64,000 bases of DNA. Source: Bryobacteraceae bacterium. GTDB taxonomy: Bacteria > Acidobacteriota > Terriglobia > Bryobacterales > Bryobacteraceae. This document shows, piece after piece, positions 44,689 through 53,841 of the stretch (positions are counted from its first letter, which is position 1; every line of letters begins with the position of its first letter). The notes beneath the pieces are model-generated. The model was not told where the DNA came from. It saw only the letters and a program-made list of their open reading frames with translations, and ran no database searches. A program made the position numbers and the translations under genes. Location of the stretch: NCBI GenBank assembly GCA_029975915.1, contig JARKOC010000542.1:241226-305225 (forward strand), in the 5' to 3' direction.

Positions 44689-46293
44689 ATGCACGCTATG
44701 AGCTTCTACCATCGATATGAGCTAGTCAAGCTGGTCAACAAGGGCGACCCGAAGTCCTTCGAGGCCCGCCAGCTCCAGACCGGCCAGCCCGTCCTGCTCC
44801 ATCTCTGGAGCATGGGAGGAGACTCGCCTGGCGCTGTGTTGCTGACGCGCATGCGGCAGTTGCTGTCACACGATCCGTCCCTTGCCGGCCGGATATTGGA
44901 ACTCCAGGAATCTGAGCAGCCGCCCTACGCCGTCACGGTAGTGGAGCCGGGTTTCGTCTCGCTCGAGACGTGGCTGGCGGCGCTTCCGGCGGCCAGCTCC
45001 ATCCCCGTCCCGCCACCCGCCCCGCCCGCCGCGCCGCAGAGAATGACTGATCTCGCAGGTCCAACCCTGGATATGCCGATCTCCCCACCGGCCGTTTCCC
45101 CGGCTCCCGCTCGCCCGCCCGCCGCTGTGCCTCCCCAACCCCCGCCAGCGGTCCCGCCTGCCCCTGCTCCACAAATGGCGCCACCCGCACCGGCCCCCGC
45201 TGCCGAGGTCGGCGAATTCACCCGGATGTTCCAAGGTTCCATCGCGCAACCCTCTCCGAGGACGCCCGGCGCGCCGCCACCCCCCCTCTCGCCTTCGCCA
45301 TATGTCCCACCCCCGGCTCCGGCCTCCCCTGCTCAGGAACCCGGCGAATTTACTCGCTTGTTCGCCTCTCCGGCACAGCCCGCGCCACCCGCGGCTACCC
45401 CGCCGGGCCCGAGCTTCACGCCGCCCCCGCCCGCGCCAGCCGCCCCCAGTGCTGGTATGGGCGAGTTTACACGCCTGTTCGCGTCTGCGCCGGCCACTCC
45501 CCCGCCGCCGCCATCTACCCCCGTGCCGCCAGCCCCTGCCCAGGCTTTCACTCCCGCGCCGGCTCCGGAGTTCACCGCGGCCCCACCTCCAATGGCAACG
45601 CCTCCCCGTCCCCTGTTCGAGACGCCAGCCCCACCGGCTGCCCCGGCGGCGTTCACGCCTCCTGCGCCGCCCGCCCAGCAGCCTGGATCCAGCTTCGACG
45701 ACCTGTTCGGCGGCCCGGTCCAGCCTCCCGCATCTCCTGCGCCCCCTCCGCCGACCCCATCGCAGTCTGGCCCGTCCGATTTCGAGAAGTTCTTCGCCAG
45801 CCCATTGGGCGCCAGCCCGATGCCCTTGGAGGAAATCGAACGGGGCAAGATGCCGGCGCCCGCCCCGGGACCTTCAGCCAAACCGTTCCGTGGACCGGGC
45901 GACTTCACCCTCCAGTTCGGCCGTGACGCCGTGAAACCGCAGCCCGCCGCCCCTCCCGAACTCTCTTATTCGCCGCCGCCGCCGCCAACTCCCCAGGCGC
46001 GCATGTCCTCCGGCGCAACCGGCCTCTTCTCCGCTCCAACACCAGACTATGGTTCCGATTTCTCCGCGCCCGTAGCTCCCTCGGGTCCGAGCGAATTCAC
46101 TCGCATCATCCAGGGCCCACCCAAACAGAGCGACGCCCCGCCGCCGCCCGCCCAGTACTCCGCCCCGCCCTCGGCCGTGGCCGCCCCACTGCCCCAGGCC
46201 AAGAGCAAAACCATGCCCATCATCATGGGCGTGCTTGCCGTTGTCGTCGTCGCCCTGATTATTACCGTCGTGATCCTGCTTGTTAAGAAGTAG
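44689..46293 (+). CDS. Proline-rich, tail-anchored protein with GEFTR-type repeats inside the T6SS locus
   Basis: The 534-residue protein has three parts. Residues 1-100 recall the start of a Ser/Thr kinase N-lobe (YELVKLVNKGDPKSFEARQL) but lack the glycine loop and the catalytic lysine. Residues about 105-505 are disordered and proline/alanine-rich, with a recurring aromatic motif: GEFTRMF (175-181), GEFTRLF (219-225 and 258-264), SFDDLF (335-340), DFEKFF (364-369), GDFTLQF (404-410) and SEFTRII (468-474). Residues 509-531 form a C-terminal membrane anchor. It is the only plus-strand gene between tssK1 and tssK2 and overlaps the tssK2 stop by 11 bases. Function is unknown; a scaffold at the membrane is one guess. 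Confidence 0.82.
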   Translation: MHAMSFYHRYELVKLVNKGDPKSFEARQLQTGQPVLLHLWSMGGDSPGAVLLTRMRQLLSHDPSLAGRILELQESEQPPYAVTVVEPGFVSLETWLAALPAASSIPVPPPAPPAAPQRMTDLAGPTLDMPISPPAVSPAPARPPAAVPPQPPPAVPPAPAPQMAPPAPAPAAEVGEFTRMFQGSIAQPSPRTPGAPPPPLSPSPYVPPPAPASPAQEPGEFTRLFASPAQPAPPAATPPGPSFTPPPPAPAAPSAGMGEFTRLFASAPATPPPPPSTPVPPAPAQAFTPAPAPEFTAAPPPMATPPRPLFETPAPPAAPAAFTPPAPPAQQPGSSFDDLFGGPVQPPASPAPPPPTPSQSGPSDFEKFFASPLGASPMPLEEIERGKMPAPAPGPSAKPFRGPGDFTLQFGRDAVKPQPAAPPELSYSPPPPPTPQARMSSGATGLFSAPTPDYGSDFSAPVAPSGPSEFTRIIQGPPKQSDAPPPPAQYSAPPSAVAAPLPQAKSKTMPIIMGVLAVVVVALIITVVILLVKK

Positions 46294-47635
46294 GAAGCAG
46301 GATGATCAGCTCCACCTGCGGATTCGGGAAATCGCCCGGAATGTAAGCCGCAATATTGCGCGCCCGCTCGATCGCCTCCCACGCCAGCCCGGATTGGCTC
46401 AGGCTGAAGTACTGGTGGTTCAGCTTCAGCGGGATCGAGCTCGGCGGCGAAGTCTGGTGCAGCATCGGCACCCCAGGCAGCGCCTGCCTCACAAGGTGCT
46501 CTACATGCGTCGCGGAGCAGACTTTGATCAGGTGCGGACCCTTCTGGATCAGGTCCACTTCCTCCACCTCCGCCGTCACTGCCAGATACATCCGCGTGTT
46601 GCGCAGATACCGGTCCTCGTTGAGCGACGCAGCGTAAATCGAGGGCCTCACCAGCTTGAGCGGGATCGAAATGAAATTGCTCGGAACCACCGTTTCCAGC
46701 AGGTGCAGCAGCTTCTGCTCCAGTTCGGCGAATCTCTCGCCGAGTTCTTCGTGATCGTAGATCGGCAAATCCCTCGGCTGCACTTCCATGGAGAACGTCG
46801 TCAGCACCGATGCCAGCGAGATCATCGTGTTCCAGAGCTCTTCGGGATGCCCGCCGCGCGATTCGTAAATGTGCCGGATCACCGGCAGGTGATTGTTCAC
46901 TGAATACAACAGCCAGAAATTCGCGATGTCGCCTGTCGTGAACTCGGCAAGGCTCTGGTTCTTCTGCCTGCGCAGCGCCGCCAGCATCGAGCTTTTCGCC
47001 GATAGGATCTCGAGCAGCCTCCTCGTCATGCGCGTCAGCGAGTCGCTCGCCTTCACGTTCAGCACCGGCGGCACGACCGCCGGATCGAATTCAAACGTCT
47101 CGGCCTCGGTCTTCCTCACCCGCGCCATCTTCAGCAGCACATGGCCTTGCCGGTTTTCGCCCTCTACCAGAAGACGCAGGTTCCTCTTGGCGATCTGCAC
47201 CGGCCGCTCGATGACACCGTTGTTCTCGTCCCGCCACGTCTTGATCTCAGCCACATACCGGGCATCGGCCGTCATGCCCGGAGCGGTCACGTTCAACGTG
47301 TTCGGCCGGTACTCCGGGATCGACAAGTACACATCCACCGACTCCTGGCCCTGCGCGAAAAACTCAGCCAGCGGCCTCGCCTTCGGCGCCTCGTCCGACT
47401 CCGGTATCTCGAACGGCGTCCCGTCAGGGAACAAGCCCGACGCCGTCTTTACCCCCGCCATCCCGCCATCCAGCGCCTCATGGTCAAGCGACAGGCTGGT
47501 GAATCCCCATGGCCTGAAGTTGAGGGATTCCACTCTGAATTGCAGCAGACTCTCGATAAACCGGTCCTGCGCCTGCAAGTGCTGCGGCGTCAGGAACGTG
47601 CCTTTTGACCATAGAACCGGTTGCAGCACCCTCAT
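46283..47635 (-). CDS. tssK: T6SS baseplate adaptor TssK (copy 2)
   Basis: This second TssK is 450 residues from the ATG at 47635, with the N-terminal VLWSKGTFLTPQHLQAQDRFIESLL in the same register as copy 1. The two paralogues share the fold signatures (FRPWGF/FEPWGL, PDG, IPESDEAP/LPESDALP) but differ along most of their length. An upstream extension of 64 residues in the same frame is not family-like. The copies are separated by the plus-strand proline-rich gene. They may form mixed trimers or serve alternative baseplates. Confidence 0.93.
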   Translation of the reverse strand: MRVLQPVLWSKGTFLTPQHLQAQDRFIESLLQFRVESLNFRPWGFTSLSLDHEALDGGMAGVKTASGLFPDGTPFEIPESDEAPKARPLAEFFAQGQESVDVYLSIPEYRPNTLNVTAPGMTADARYVAEIKTWRDENNGVIERPVQIAKRNLRLLVEGENRQGHVLLKMARVRKTEAETFEFDPAVVPPVLNVKASDSLTRMTRRLLEILSAKSSMLAALRRQKNQSLAEFTTGDIANFWLLYSVNNHLPVIRHIYESRGGHPEELWNTMISLASVLTTFSMEVQPRDLPIYDHEELGERFAELEQKLLHLLETVVPSNFISIPLKLVRPSIYAASLNEDRYLRNTRMYLAVTAEVEEVDLIQKGPHLIKVCSATHVEHLVRQALPGVPMLHQTSPPSSIPLKLNHQYFSLSQSGLAWEAIERARNIAAYIPGDFPNPQVELIILLPTS

Positions 47636-47750
47636 GCGATCAAACCTTACCACACCACGCGCCGCATTGCCCATGCGCTGCCGTGATATCCTCCTACCAA
47701 TAAGGCCCGGCCTTGCCGCCGGCGTCCAATAATCCTCAAGTTGTTGGTCC

Positions 47751-48332
47751 ATGGACGCCCCTGACAAAACCGTCGAACTGCTCCGTCGCTGGAACACGGG
47801 CGACGCCAACGCCCGCGATCTCCTCATCGAACAGTTCTATGACGAGCTTCGCATCCTTGCCCGCCGCGCTCTCATGCGGGAACGCCAGGACCACACACTC
47901 CAGGCCACCGCGCTCGTCCATGAACTCTATGTCCGCCTCTTCGGCCAATCCGAAATCGAGATCAAGGACCGCGGCCACTTCTTCGCCCTTGCCGCCACGG
48001 TCATGCGGCGTATCCTCGTCGATCATGCTCGCGCCCGCCTCGCGGAGCGCCGCGGCGGGGGCGCTGCCCGGGCGCCCCTTCAGGACGCATCCGCTACCAC
48101 TCATTCCGATCCCGACATCATCGCGATCGACCAGGCGCTCGAACGCCTTGAGGAGGTCGACCCCCGCAAAGCCCGCGTCGTCGAACTCAAATTTTTCGTT
48201 GGCCTTACCGAATCCGAAATCGCGGAGACGCTCGGCATCGGCCGTGCGACTGTCGAACGTGATTGGGTCTTTGCCAAAAGCTGGCTTCAGCTTCAGCTAC
48301 AAAATCCTTACCACTCCCACCTCAGGCGATGA
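47751..48332 (+). CDS. ECF-type RNA polymerase sigma factor (TIGR02999-like)
   Basis: This is a 193-residue ECF sigma factor of the type abundant in acidobacteria and planctomycetes. Region 2 includes FYDELRILARRALMRER and HTLQATALVHELYVRL, followed by DRGHFFALAATVMRRILVDHAR; region 4 has the helix-turn-helix LTESEIAETLGIGRATVERDW. Its stop overlaps the start of the kinase gene downstream (ATGA), so both are made together. No anti-sigma factor is adjacent; in such pairs the kinase is thought to control the sigma factor. Confidence 0.93.
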   Translation: MDAPDKTVELLRRWNTGDANARDLLIEQFYDELRILARRALMRERQDHTLQATALVHELYVRLFGQSEIEIKDRGHFFALAATVMRRILVDHARARLAERRGGGAARAPLQDASATTHSDPDIIAIDQALERLEEVDPRKARVVELKFFVGLTESEIAETLGIGRATVERDWVFAKSWLQLQLQNPYHSHLRR

Positions 48333-50695
48333 CCGACCCCCGCTGGATCCGCGTCGAAGAACTCTTCCATCAGGCCATGGCCCTGCCCCCTGAACAGCGC
48401 CGCCAGTTCCTCGCCCTTCAATGCCCAAACGAACCGCGCATCCTCGACGCCGTCCTCCAGCTTCTGAACGTGTCGCCTGAGGCCGACCGCCGTTTCGAAC
48501 AGCCCATCGATCCGCCTGCCTTCCTCCTTGACCCTAAATCGCCCTCCCCCTCGGTCTCCTCCCTTCAGGGCTCATTGCTTGGTCCCTGGCGCCTCCTCAA
48601 ACCGCTTGCCACAGGCGGCATGGGCGCGGTTTGGATCGCCGAACGCGCCGACGGCCAGTTCACCATGGCCGCCGCCGTCAAGCTCCTCCGCCAAGGCTTC
48701 GATACCGACGAAGCCCGGCGCCGCTTCATGGCCGAACGCCAGATCCTGGCCTCGCTCCAGCACCCTTCCATCGCCAGACTGCTGGACGGAGGCATCTCCC
48801 GCGACGGGATGCCCTACCTGGTCATGGAACTCATCGATGGCCGCCCGTTGAACTCCCACTGCGCCGCGCTTCAGTTGGATGTCAACGCCCGCATCGCTCT
48901 GGTGCGGAAAGTCTGTGAGGCCGTCCGCTTCGCCCATTCCCGCCTCGTCGTCCACCGCGACCTGAAACCCCAGAACATCCTTGTCACTGCCAAGGGCGAG
49001 GTGAAACTCCTCGACTTTGGTATTGCCAAGCTGCTCGATCAGGCCTCCGCCTCCGACCAGACCTCCGCCACCGGCGTGATGCTGACGCCCCGGTACGCCA
49101 GTCCCGAGCAGGTCCTCGGGTTGCCTGTCACCGTCCAGTCCGATGTCTACTCGCTCGGCGTCATCCTCTATGAACTGTTGACTGGCCTCAGCCCCTACTC
49201 CTCTACCCAACACACCGCCGCCGAGTGGATGCATACCATCAACAATGAGGAATGTCCTCCACCCAGCCGCAAGGTTACCAATCCCTCCTTAGCCCGCGCC
49301 CTGGCCGGCGACCTTGATTCCATCGCCCAGAAAGCTCTCGAGAAGAATCCCGCCGACCGTTACCGTTCCGTCGAAGAACTCGACTCCGACCTCGCCCGCT
49401 ACCTTTCCGGCCAACCCGTCACCGCCCGCCCGCAAACTCTTGCCTACCGCGCGCGGAAATTCGTCCGCCGCCACGCCCTCCCCGTTGCCGCTTCGGTCTC
49501 CGCTCTGCTCCTGCTCCTGACGGCCTTCGCCATCACGCTATATCAGTACCGTGTCGCCTCCAGCGAGCGGGAAACGGCTCAACGCCGCTTCACGCAGGCC
49601 CGGGAACTTGCCCGGCTGAGCCTCTTCGATCTCTACGACGTGGTCCAGCAGATCCCCGGCTCAACCGCGGCCCAGCGTCTGCTTGTCTCAAAAACACTCG
49701 AACACTATAAGCGCCTCGCCGGCCAGTCGCAGGGCGATCCCGAACTGCTCGCCGAGGTCGCCAGCGGTTATTCGCGTCTGGGCGATTTACAGGGTAACCC
49801 CTATATGCCCAACATTGGAGATCCGCCGGCTGCCATTGAAACATACCGCCAGGGCTTGGCCCTCCTCGCCTCCATCCCCGCCGGAAAGGGGCCTGCTCAC
49901 CTCGAACTCGCCCGCGCGCGGCTGCTTGGCAGCCTGGGCGATGTCGTTTCTCTGTCGGGTTCGGTCCAGGATTCCATTAAGTATCTCCGCCAGGCCGAAT
50001 CCATTCTTCTGGCCGCCCGCGAAGCCTCTCCGCGCGATCCGTCCATCCAGGCCGAGCTGTGCTCGCGCCGCGAATCCATCGCCGACCGCCTTGCAGGCGT
50101 CGGTACCGGGTCCGCCGTCGATGAAGCCGAAGCCATCCGCGTCTACGAGTCAGCGCGTGCAGGCTGGATCGAGATGCTCACCTGGCCGAATCTGCCTGCC
50201 GACACCCGCGCGCGCGCCTCTCGCGCCGATGCCGTCGTCCTGATGAAACTCGGCAATGTTGACATGGCCCATGAACGCTATAGCCAAGCCGTCGCCCGTT
50301 ACCGCGATGCCCGCACCGCCATCTCGAAACTCGACCGCGCCACCCGCTCCTCGCTGACCACCATCCGCACGCAAATCATGATTCTCAAGGGCGAAGGTTA
50401 CGCTCTTCTCTGGTCCGGCAAACCTTTGGAGGCGTTGCCCATCGTCTCCGAGGGTCTCGCCCTGAGCCGCCAGCTGCTCGCCGGTGACCCGCACAACGAA
50501 CAACACCAGTCCGGCCTGATGACTCTTCTCTCTGCCCATGGCGACACCCTCTCCGGCCTTGGCCGGCGCGCCGAAGCCGCCGCTTCGTGGCGTGAAGCAG
50601 AGCAAATCGGCGCCGCCTTGCTCGCCCGGAACCCATCCAACGCCGTCGCCAAAAGCCGGCTGGACGACATCCGCGGCAAGCTCGCCAATCCTTAG
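48329..50695 (+). CDS. Ser/Thr protein kinase with membrane span and TPR-like sensor region
   Basis: This is a 788-residue Hanks-type kinase. An N-terminal helical segment (1-75, with LFHQAMALPPEQRRQFL) typical of acidobacterial kinases is followed by the catalytic domain (about 86-360): GGMGAVW (96-102), AVK (K118), HRDLKPQN (209-216) and DFG (229-231). A membrane span lies at about 385-405. The outer region (about 420-788) contains TPR-like helical repeats that may bind peptides or proteins. It overlaps the ECF sigma gene by 4 bases, indicating coupled translation and a shared regulatory circuit. Confidence 0.93.
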   Translation: MTDPRWIRVEELFHQAMALPPEQRRQFLALQCPNEPRILDAVLQLLNVSPEADRRFEQPIDPPAFLLDPKSPSPSVSSLQGSLLGPWRLLKPLATGGMGAVWIAERADGQFTMAAAVKLLRQGFDTDEARRRFMAERQILASLQHPSIARLLDGGISRDGMPYLVMELIDGRPLNSHCAALQLDVNARIALVRKVCEAVRFAHSRLVVHRDLKPQNILVTAKGEVKLLDFGIAKLLDQASASDQTSATGVMLTPRYASPEQVLGLPVTVQSDVYSLGVILYELLTGLSPYSSTQHTAAEWMHTINNEECPPPSRKVTNPSLARALAGDLDSIAQKALEKNPADRYRSVEELDSDLARYLSGQPVTARPQTLAYRARKFVRRHALPVAASVSALLLLLTAFAITLYQYRVASSERETAQRRFTQARELARLSLFDLYDVVQQIPGSTAAQRLLVSKTLEHYKRLAGQSQGDPELLAEVASGYSRLGDLQGNPYMPNIGDPPAAIETYRQGLALLASIPAGKGPAHLELARARLLGSLGDVVSLSGSVQDSIKYLRQAESILLAAREASPRDPSIQAELCSRRESIADRLAGVGTGSAVDEAEAIRVYESARAGWIEMLTWPNLPADTRARASRADAVVLMKLGNVDMAHERYSQAVARYRDARTAISKLDRATRSSLTTIRTQIMILKGEGYALLWSGKPLEALPIVSEGLALSRQLLAGDPHNEQHQSGLMTLLSAHGDTLSGLGRRAEAAASWREAEQIGAALLARNPSNAVAKSRLDDIRGKLANP

Positions 50696-50740
50696 CCGCG
50701 TCCAGGCCGCTGTACGATGTCTTGCAGAGGTATCTTCCCG

Positions 50741-51883
50741 ATGAATATCCGACGTCGCAGCTTCATGCCCCTCGCCGCCGCCACACTCGCCGGCCCCGCC
50801 TATTCACAGCCGGCCCAACCTTCCGCCGGCTGGACCAGCCTCTTCGACGGCTCCTCCCTCAGCGGCTGGACCATCGTGGATGGCTTCGAATCGCAATACT
50901 ACGCCGCCGATGGCGCGATCTGCCTTGCCGCCCATGCCGCCTTCCCGGCCTGGCTTCGTTCGGCCAGGCAGTATGAGAACTTCGAGCTCGAAGGCGAATT
51001 CTTCATTCAGGGCTGGACTGACGCCGCCCTCTACCTCCATGCCCCCGAACACGGCCAGCCGTCCAAATCCGGCTTCCAGATCAAAGTCTTCCACCAGGTG
51101 AACAATCCGCCTACCCCTTACTCGGTCGGCGCCGTCTTCCCCACCGTCGCGCCTTCAAAGATCAACGTGAAGGCTGGTTGGAACCCCTTCCGCATCCTCA
51201 TGGACTGGCCCGTGCTCAGGGTCTGGATCAACGGCGAAACCGTTCAGGACCTGAATCTCGATTCGGTTCCGGAGTTGAAGGACCGCCTCCGCGCCGGCTA
51301 CCTCGGTATCGGCGGCGCTTCCACCCCCTGCCGCTTCCGCGCCCTGCGAGTCCGTGAACTCCCGTCCAAACAAACCTGGATCACCCTATATGAATCGCCC
51401 GCCGATCTCGAAGCGAACTGGCAGGTCAGCGAAGGCAAGCCCGAGTTCCAGGCCCTCGGACCGGTGCTGCGCTCGGCAGGGCTGGGCCATCTGGCGACGA
51501 AGCTGAAATTCCGCGACTTCCAGTTCCAGATGTATGCCCGCACTTGCGCGCAGCACAACGCCGGCGTCATCTTCCGGTCCACCGGGCGCGGCAATCCGAA
51601 CGCTCAAAGTAACGAAATCCAGATCCATAACGTCGAGGAAGCCCATTTCCCCACCGGCTCGCTCTATCACATCAAGCGCGCCATCTACCCCAGGATCGAG
51701 GATGAGAAGTGGTTCTTCTTCCAGCTTGACGTGCAGGGAAAATCAGTCCGGGTCCGCATCAACGGCGACCTCGTGATGGAATACGATCAACTCGACAACC
51801 TCGCCGAGGGCTTCATCGAGCTCCAGGCCCACCGCCGCGGCTATTGGGGCGAATACAAGCACATCCGCGTCCGCGCGATCTAG
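50741..51883 (+). CDS. Exported DUF1080 (3-keto-disaccharide hydrolase-like) protein
   Basis: The 380-residue product begins with a Tat-like leader (NIRRRSFMPLAAATLAG). It then shows two DUF1080/LamG-type jelly-roll domains, the first with TSLFDGSSLSGWTIVDG (about residues 27-45) and the second from about residue 210 (WITLYESPADLEANWQVSEG). DUF1080 proteins are secreted and several act on 3-keto-glycosides or other glycans. The ATG at 50741 is chosen over 50717 because of the leader. It is separated from the kinase gene by 45 bases. Confidence 0.85.
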   Translation: MNIRRRSFMPLAAATLAGPAYSQPAQPSAGWTSLFDGSSLSGWTIVDGFESQYYAADGAICLAAHAAFPAWLRSARQYENFELEGEFFIQGWTDAALYLHAPEHGQPSKSGFQIKVFHQVNNPPTPYSVGAVFPTVAPSKINVKAGWNPFRILMDWPVLRVWINGETVQDLNLDSVPELKDRLRAGYLGIGGASTPCRFRALRVRELPSKQTWITLYESPADLEANWQVSEGKPEFQALGPVLRSAGLGHLATKLKFRDFQFQMYARTCAQHNAGVIFRSTGRGNPNAQSNEIQIHNVEEAHFPTGSLYHIKRAIYPRIEDEKWFFFQLDVQGKSVRVRINGDLVMEYDQLDNLAEGFIELQAHRRGYWGEYKHIRVRAI

Positions 51884-52109
51884 GTTCCGCGGGCTGGTGT
51901 TCGTCGATGGATGGCGGTCACGTTGCAGGAGCCGCTGTCGAAATAGCGCGCGTCCGCGCATGAAGCGCCGTGGCGAGCCGCCGCTCACACGGGCGGCACG
52001 CCGGAACAATCACTCCGTTTTCAGCGCCTTGATGTATGCGCCCGGAAACACGAACGCCGCCACCGGTCGACCCGATGGCGGCGATTTCTACACGGCGCGG
52101 CCGGGTGCG

Positions 52110-53390
52110 TTATGCGAACGAGTACTTGTCGGTCTTGGTGTCGTACAGAACCTTTTTCCCCTGCCTGTAGCTGACCACCGACAACAGGCCCAGCACCACT
52201 GCTTCATAGCCCGCCTGCACCGGAGCGATCGGCTTTTCCTTGCCGGCGATCGAATTCAGCCAGTTGCGGATGTGCGCCTCGACGGCCATGTTGTCGCAGA
52301 ACGGAATCGTAACCGACATCTCCTTGCGGGCCTTCACGTGCGCGGGAACCCCATTGTAAGTCTCCGGGTAGAAGTTCAAGGTGTCGCGGTTGATCACCTC
52401 GATCGTCCCCTCGTTGCCGCAGAACTGCTCGCCGTAGCCGAACCGGGCGTTGCCGAGGTAGCAGCTATAGTTCACGTGGAACTTGTCGGCGTAGTCGATC
52501 AGGCAGCTCCAGGTATCCGGCACATCGCGGTCGTCGTTCTCGGTCCAGCGGTTATTCCCGCCTGACGTGATGATGGAGGACGGGAACGCCTTGTTCAGCA
52601 CATAGGCGGTGACGTCGGTCTGGTGGACCATCAGGTCGGTGGCGATGCCGCTCGAATAGTCCCAATAGAGGCGCCACTGGAAGTAGCGGGCCTTATTGAA
52701 TTCGCGCTTGGGGGCCGGTCCGAGGAACCGCGCGAAATCGGTGTTCTCCGGCGTCGAATCCTTCGGGATGGCATAGCGCCAGGCGCCCGAACCGTCGGGC
52801 AGCGCGTTGCGGTACCAGAAGGCGCGGGTGTAGTGGCAGTCGCCGATCATCCCCTGGGCGATCATGTTTTTCGCCATGTTGTAGAGGGCGTTGGACCGGT
52901 TTTGGGTGCCCACTTGAATGACGCTTTTCGACGCCCGGGCCACTTTCATGATCTCCTGGGCCTCTTCGAAGGTATGCGAAAGCGGCTTTTCAACATAGAC
53001 GTGCTTGCCAGCGGCCAGGGCGTCGAGCAACATCCGGTGATGGAGATGCTCGGGCGTGGCGATGACAACCGCGTCCAGCGTCTTGTCGGCCAGCAGTTCA
53101 CGGTAATCGGCGTAGGTCTTGGGCGCCGTGCCGCCCTTGGTGGCCACCAGGTCCTTGCCGCGGGCGAGGTTGCCGGTGAAGGTGTCGCAGATGGCGGCAA
53201 TGTTGATCCGGGAAGCGACTCCGGCGTAGGCGCGCTCGGTCAAGTAGCGGCCACGGCCTCCAGTGCCGATAACGCCGATGGTGACGCGGTCGCTGGCGCC
53301 GAGCGCGGGCAGGATGGCCGGGCCGGCGGCGAGAGCAGCCGCCTTGGCAGCCTTGCTCAGCATGGTTCTGCGGGAAAGCTCCTGGCTCAT
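52110..53390 (-). CDS. Tat-exported Gfo/Idh/MocA family oxidoreductase
   Basis: This is a 426-residue NAD(P)-dependent oxidoreductase. A Tat signal (LSRRTMLSKAAKAAALAAG) precedes the Rossmann motif GVIGTGGRGRYL (about residues 37-48) and the family signature HVYVEKPLSHTFEEA (about 125-139). The C-terminal beta sheet domain is complete. Exported members with Tat leaders are common in acidobacteria and planctomycetes, where they act on sugars or glycosides outside the cytoplasm. It faces the convergent DUF1080 gene, which could act in the same sugar pathway. The ATG at 53390 is used because the longer frame lacks a leader. Confidence 0.9.
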   Translation of the reverse strand: MSQELSRRTMLSKAAKAAALAAGPAILPALGASDRVTIGVIGTGGRGRYLTERAYAGVASRINIAAICDTFTGNLARGKDLVATKGGTAPKTYADYRELLADKTLDAVVIATPEHLHHRMLLDALAAGKHVYVEKPLSHTFEEAQEIMKVARASKSVIQVGTQNRSNALYNMAKNMIAQGMIGDCHYTRAFWYRNALPDGSGAWRYAIPKDSTPENTDFARFLGPAPKREFNKARYFQWRLYWDYSSGIATDLMVHQTDVTAYVLNKAFPSSIITSGGNNRWTENDDRDVPDTWSCLIDYADKFHVNYSCYLGNARFGYGEQFCGNEGTIEVINRDTLNFYPETYNGVPAHVKARKEMSVTIPFCDNMAVEAHIRNWLNSIAGKEKPIAPVQAGYEAVVLGLLSVVSYRQGKKVLYDTKTDKYSFA

Positions 53391-53517
53391 TGATGTATCT
53401 CCTTGCAGGGATCGGCCGTCTCGCATTCGCGGCCTGTCGCTTACAGCATATACCGGGCGAGGGGAGCGGTGGAAAAACCAGTGTGGGGTGGATCTGTTCA
53501 TTTGTGCAGGCTTTCAC

Positions 53518-53841
53518 GTGGCGTCAGTGCGGTTCTTGCGGTCGGAGAAAGGAACCAGTGACTCGGCGCTGGTGTACACTGAGGGCGTGGAAGCCTACTA
53601 CGCGAACATCGTTAGCTACCGCGTTACCGCAGACGAACTCGTTTTGGAGTTCGGTTGTTTCTTCCCCGGACAGGACGGGCGCTCGCAACCAAGCCCACAG
53701 GATACTGCCGTTCGTGTAGTCATGAGTGCAAACGCGGTGGAGCAGTTCCAGGCCGCCTTGAGCATTGCTAGAGAAGCCAGGGACAAGCATCGTAATGAGG
53801 CGGCCAGGCAGACTGTCCGCAAGGAGGGGCCTTCGCAGTGA
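53518..53841 (+). CDS. Small DUF3467-like protein, first gene of a three-gene cassette
   Basis: The frame encodes about 107 residues from the GTG at 53518 (GTG at 53527 is an alternative). The pattern EGVEAYYANIVSYRVTADELVLEFGCFFP followed by AVRVVMSANAVEQFQAAL is reminiscent of DUF3467 proteins, small beta-rich proteins of unknown role. Its stop overlaps the next gene as GTGA, with AAGGAGG placed to serve that gene. Base composition looks slightly less GC-rich than the neighbours, which may mean transfer. Confidence 0.65.
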   Translation: MASVRFLRSEKGTSDSALVYTEGVEAYYANIVSYRVTADELVLEFGCFFPGQDGRSQPSPQDTAVRVVMSANAVEQFQAALSIAREARDKHRNEAARQTVRKEGPSQ

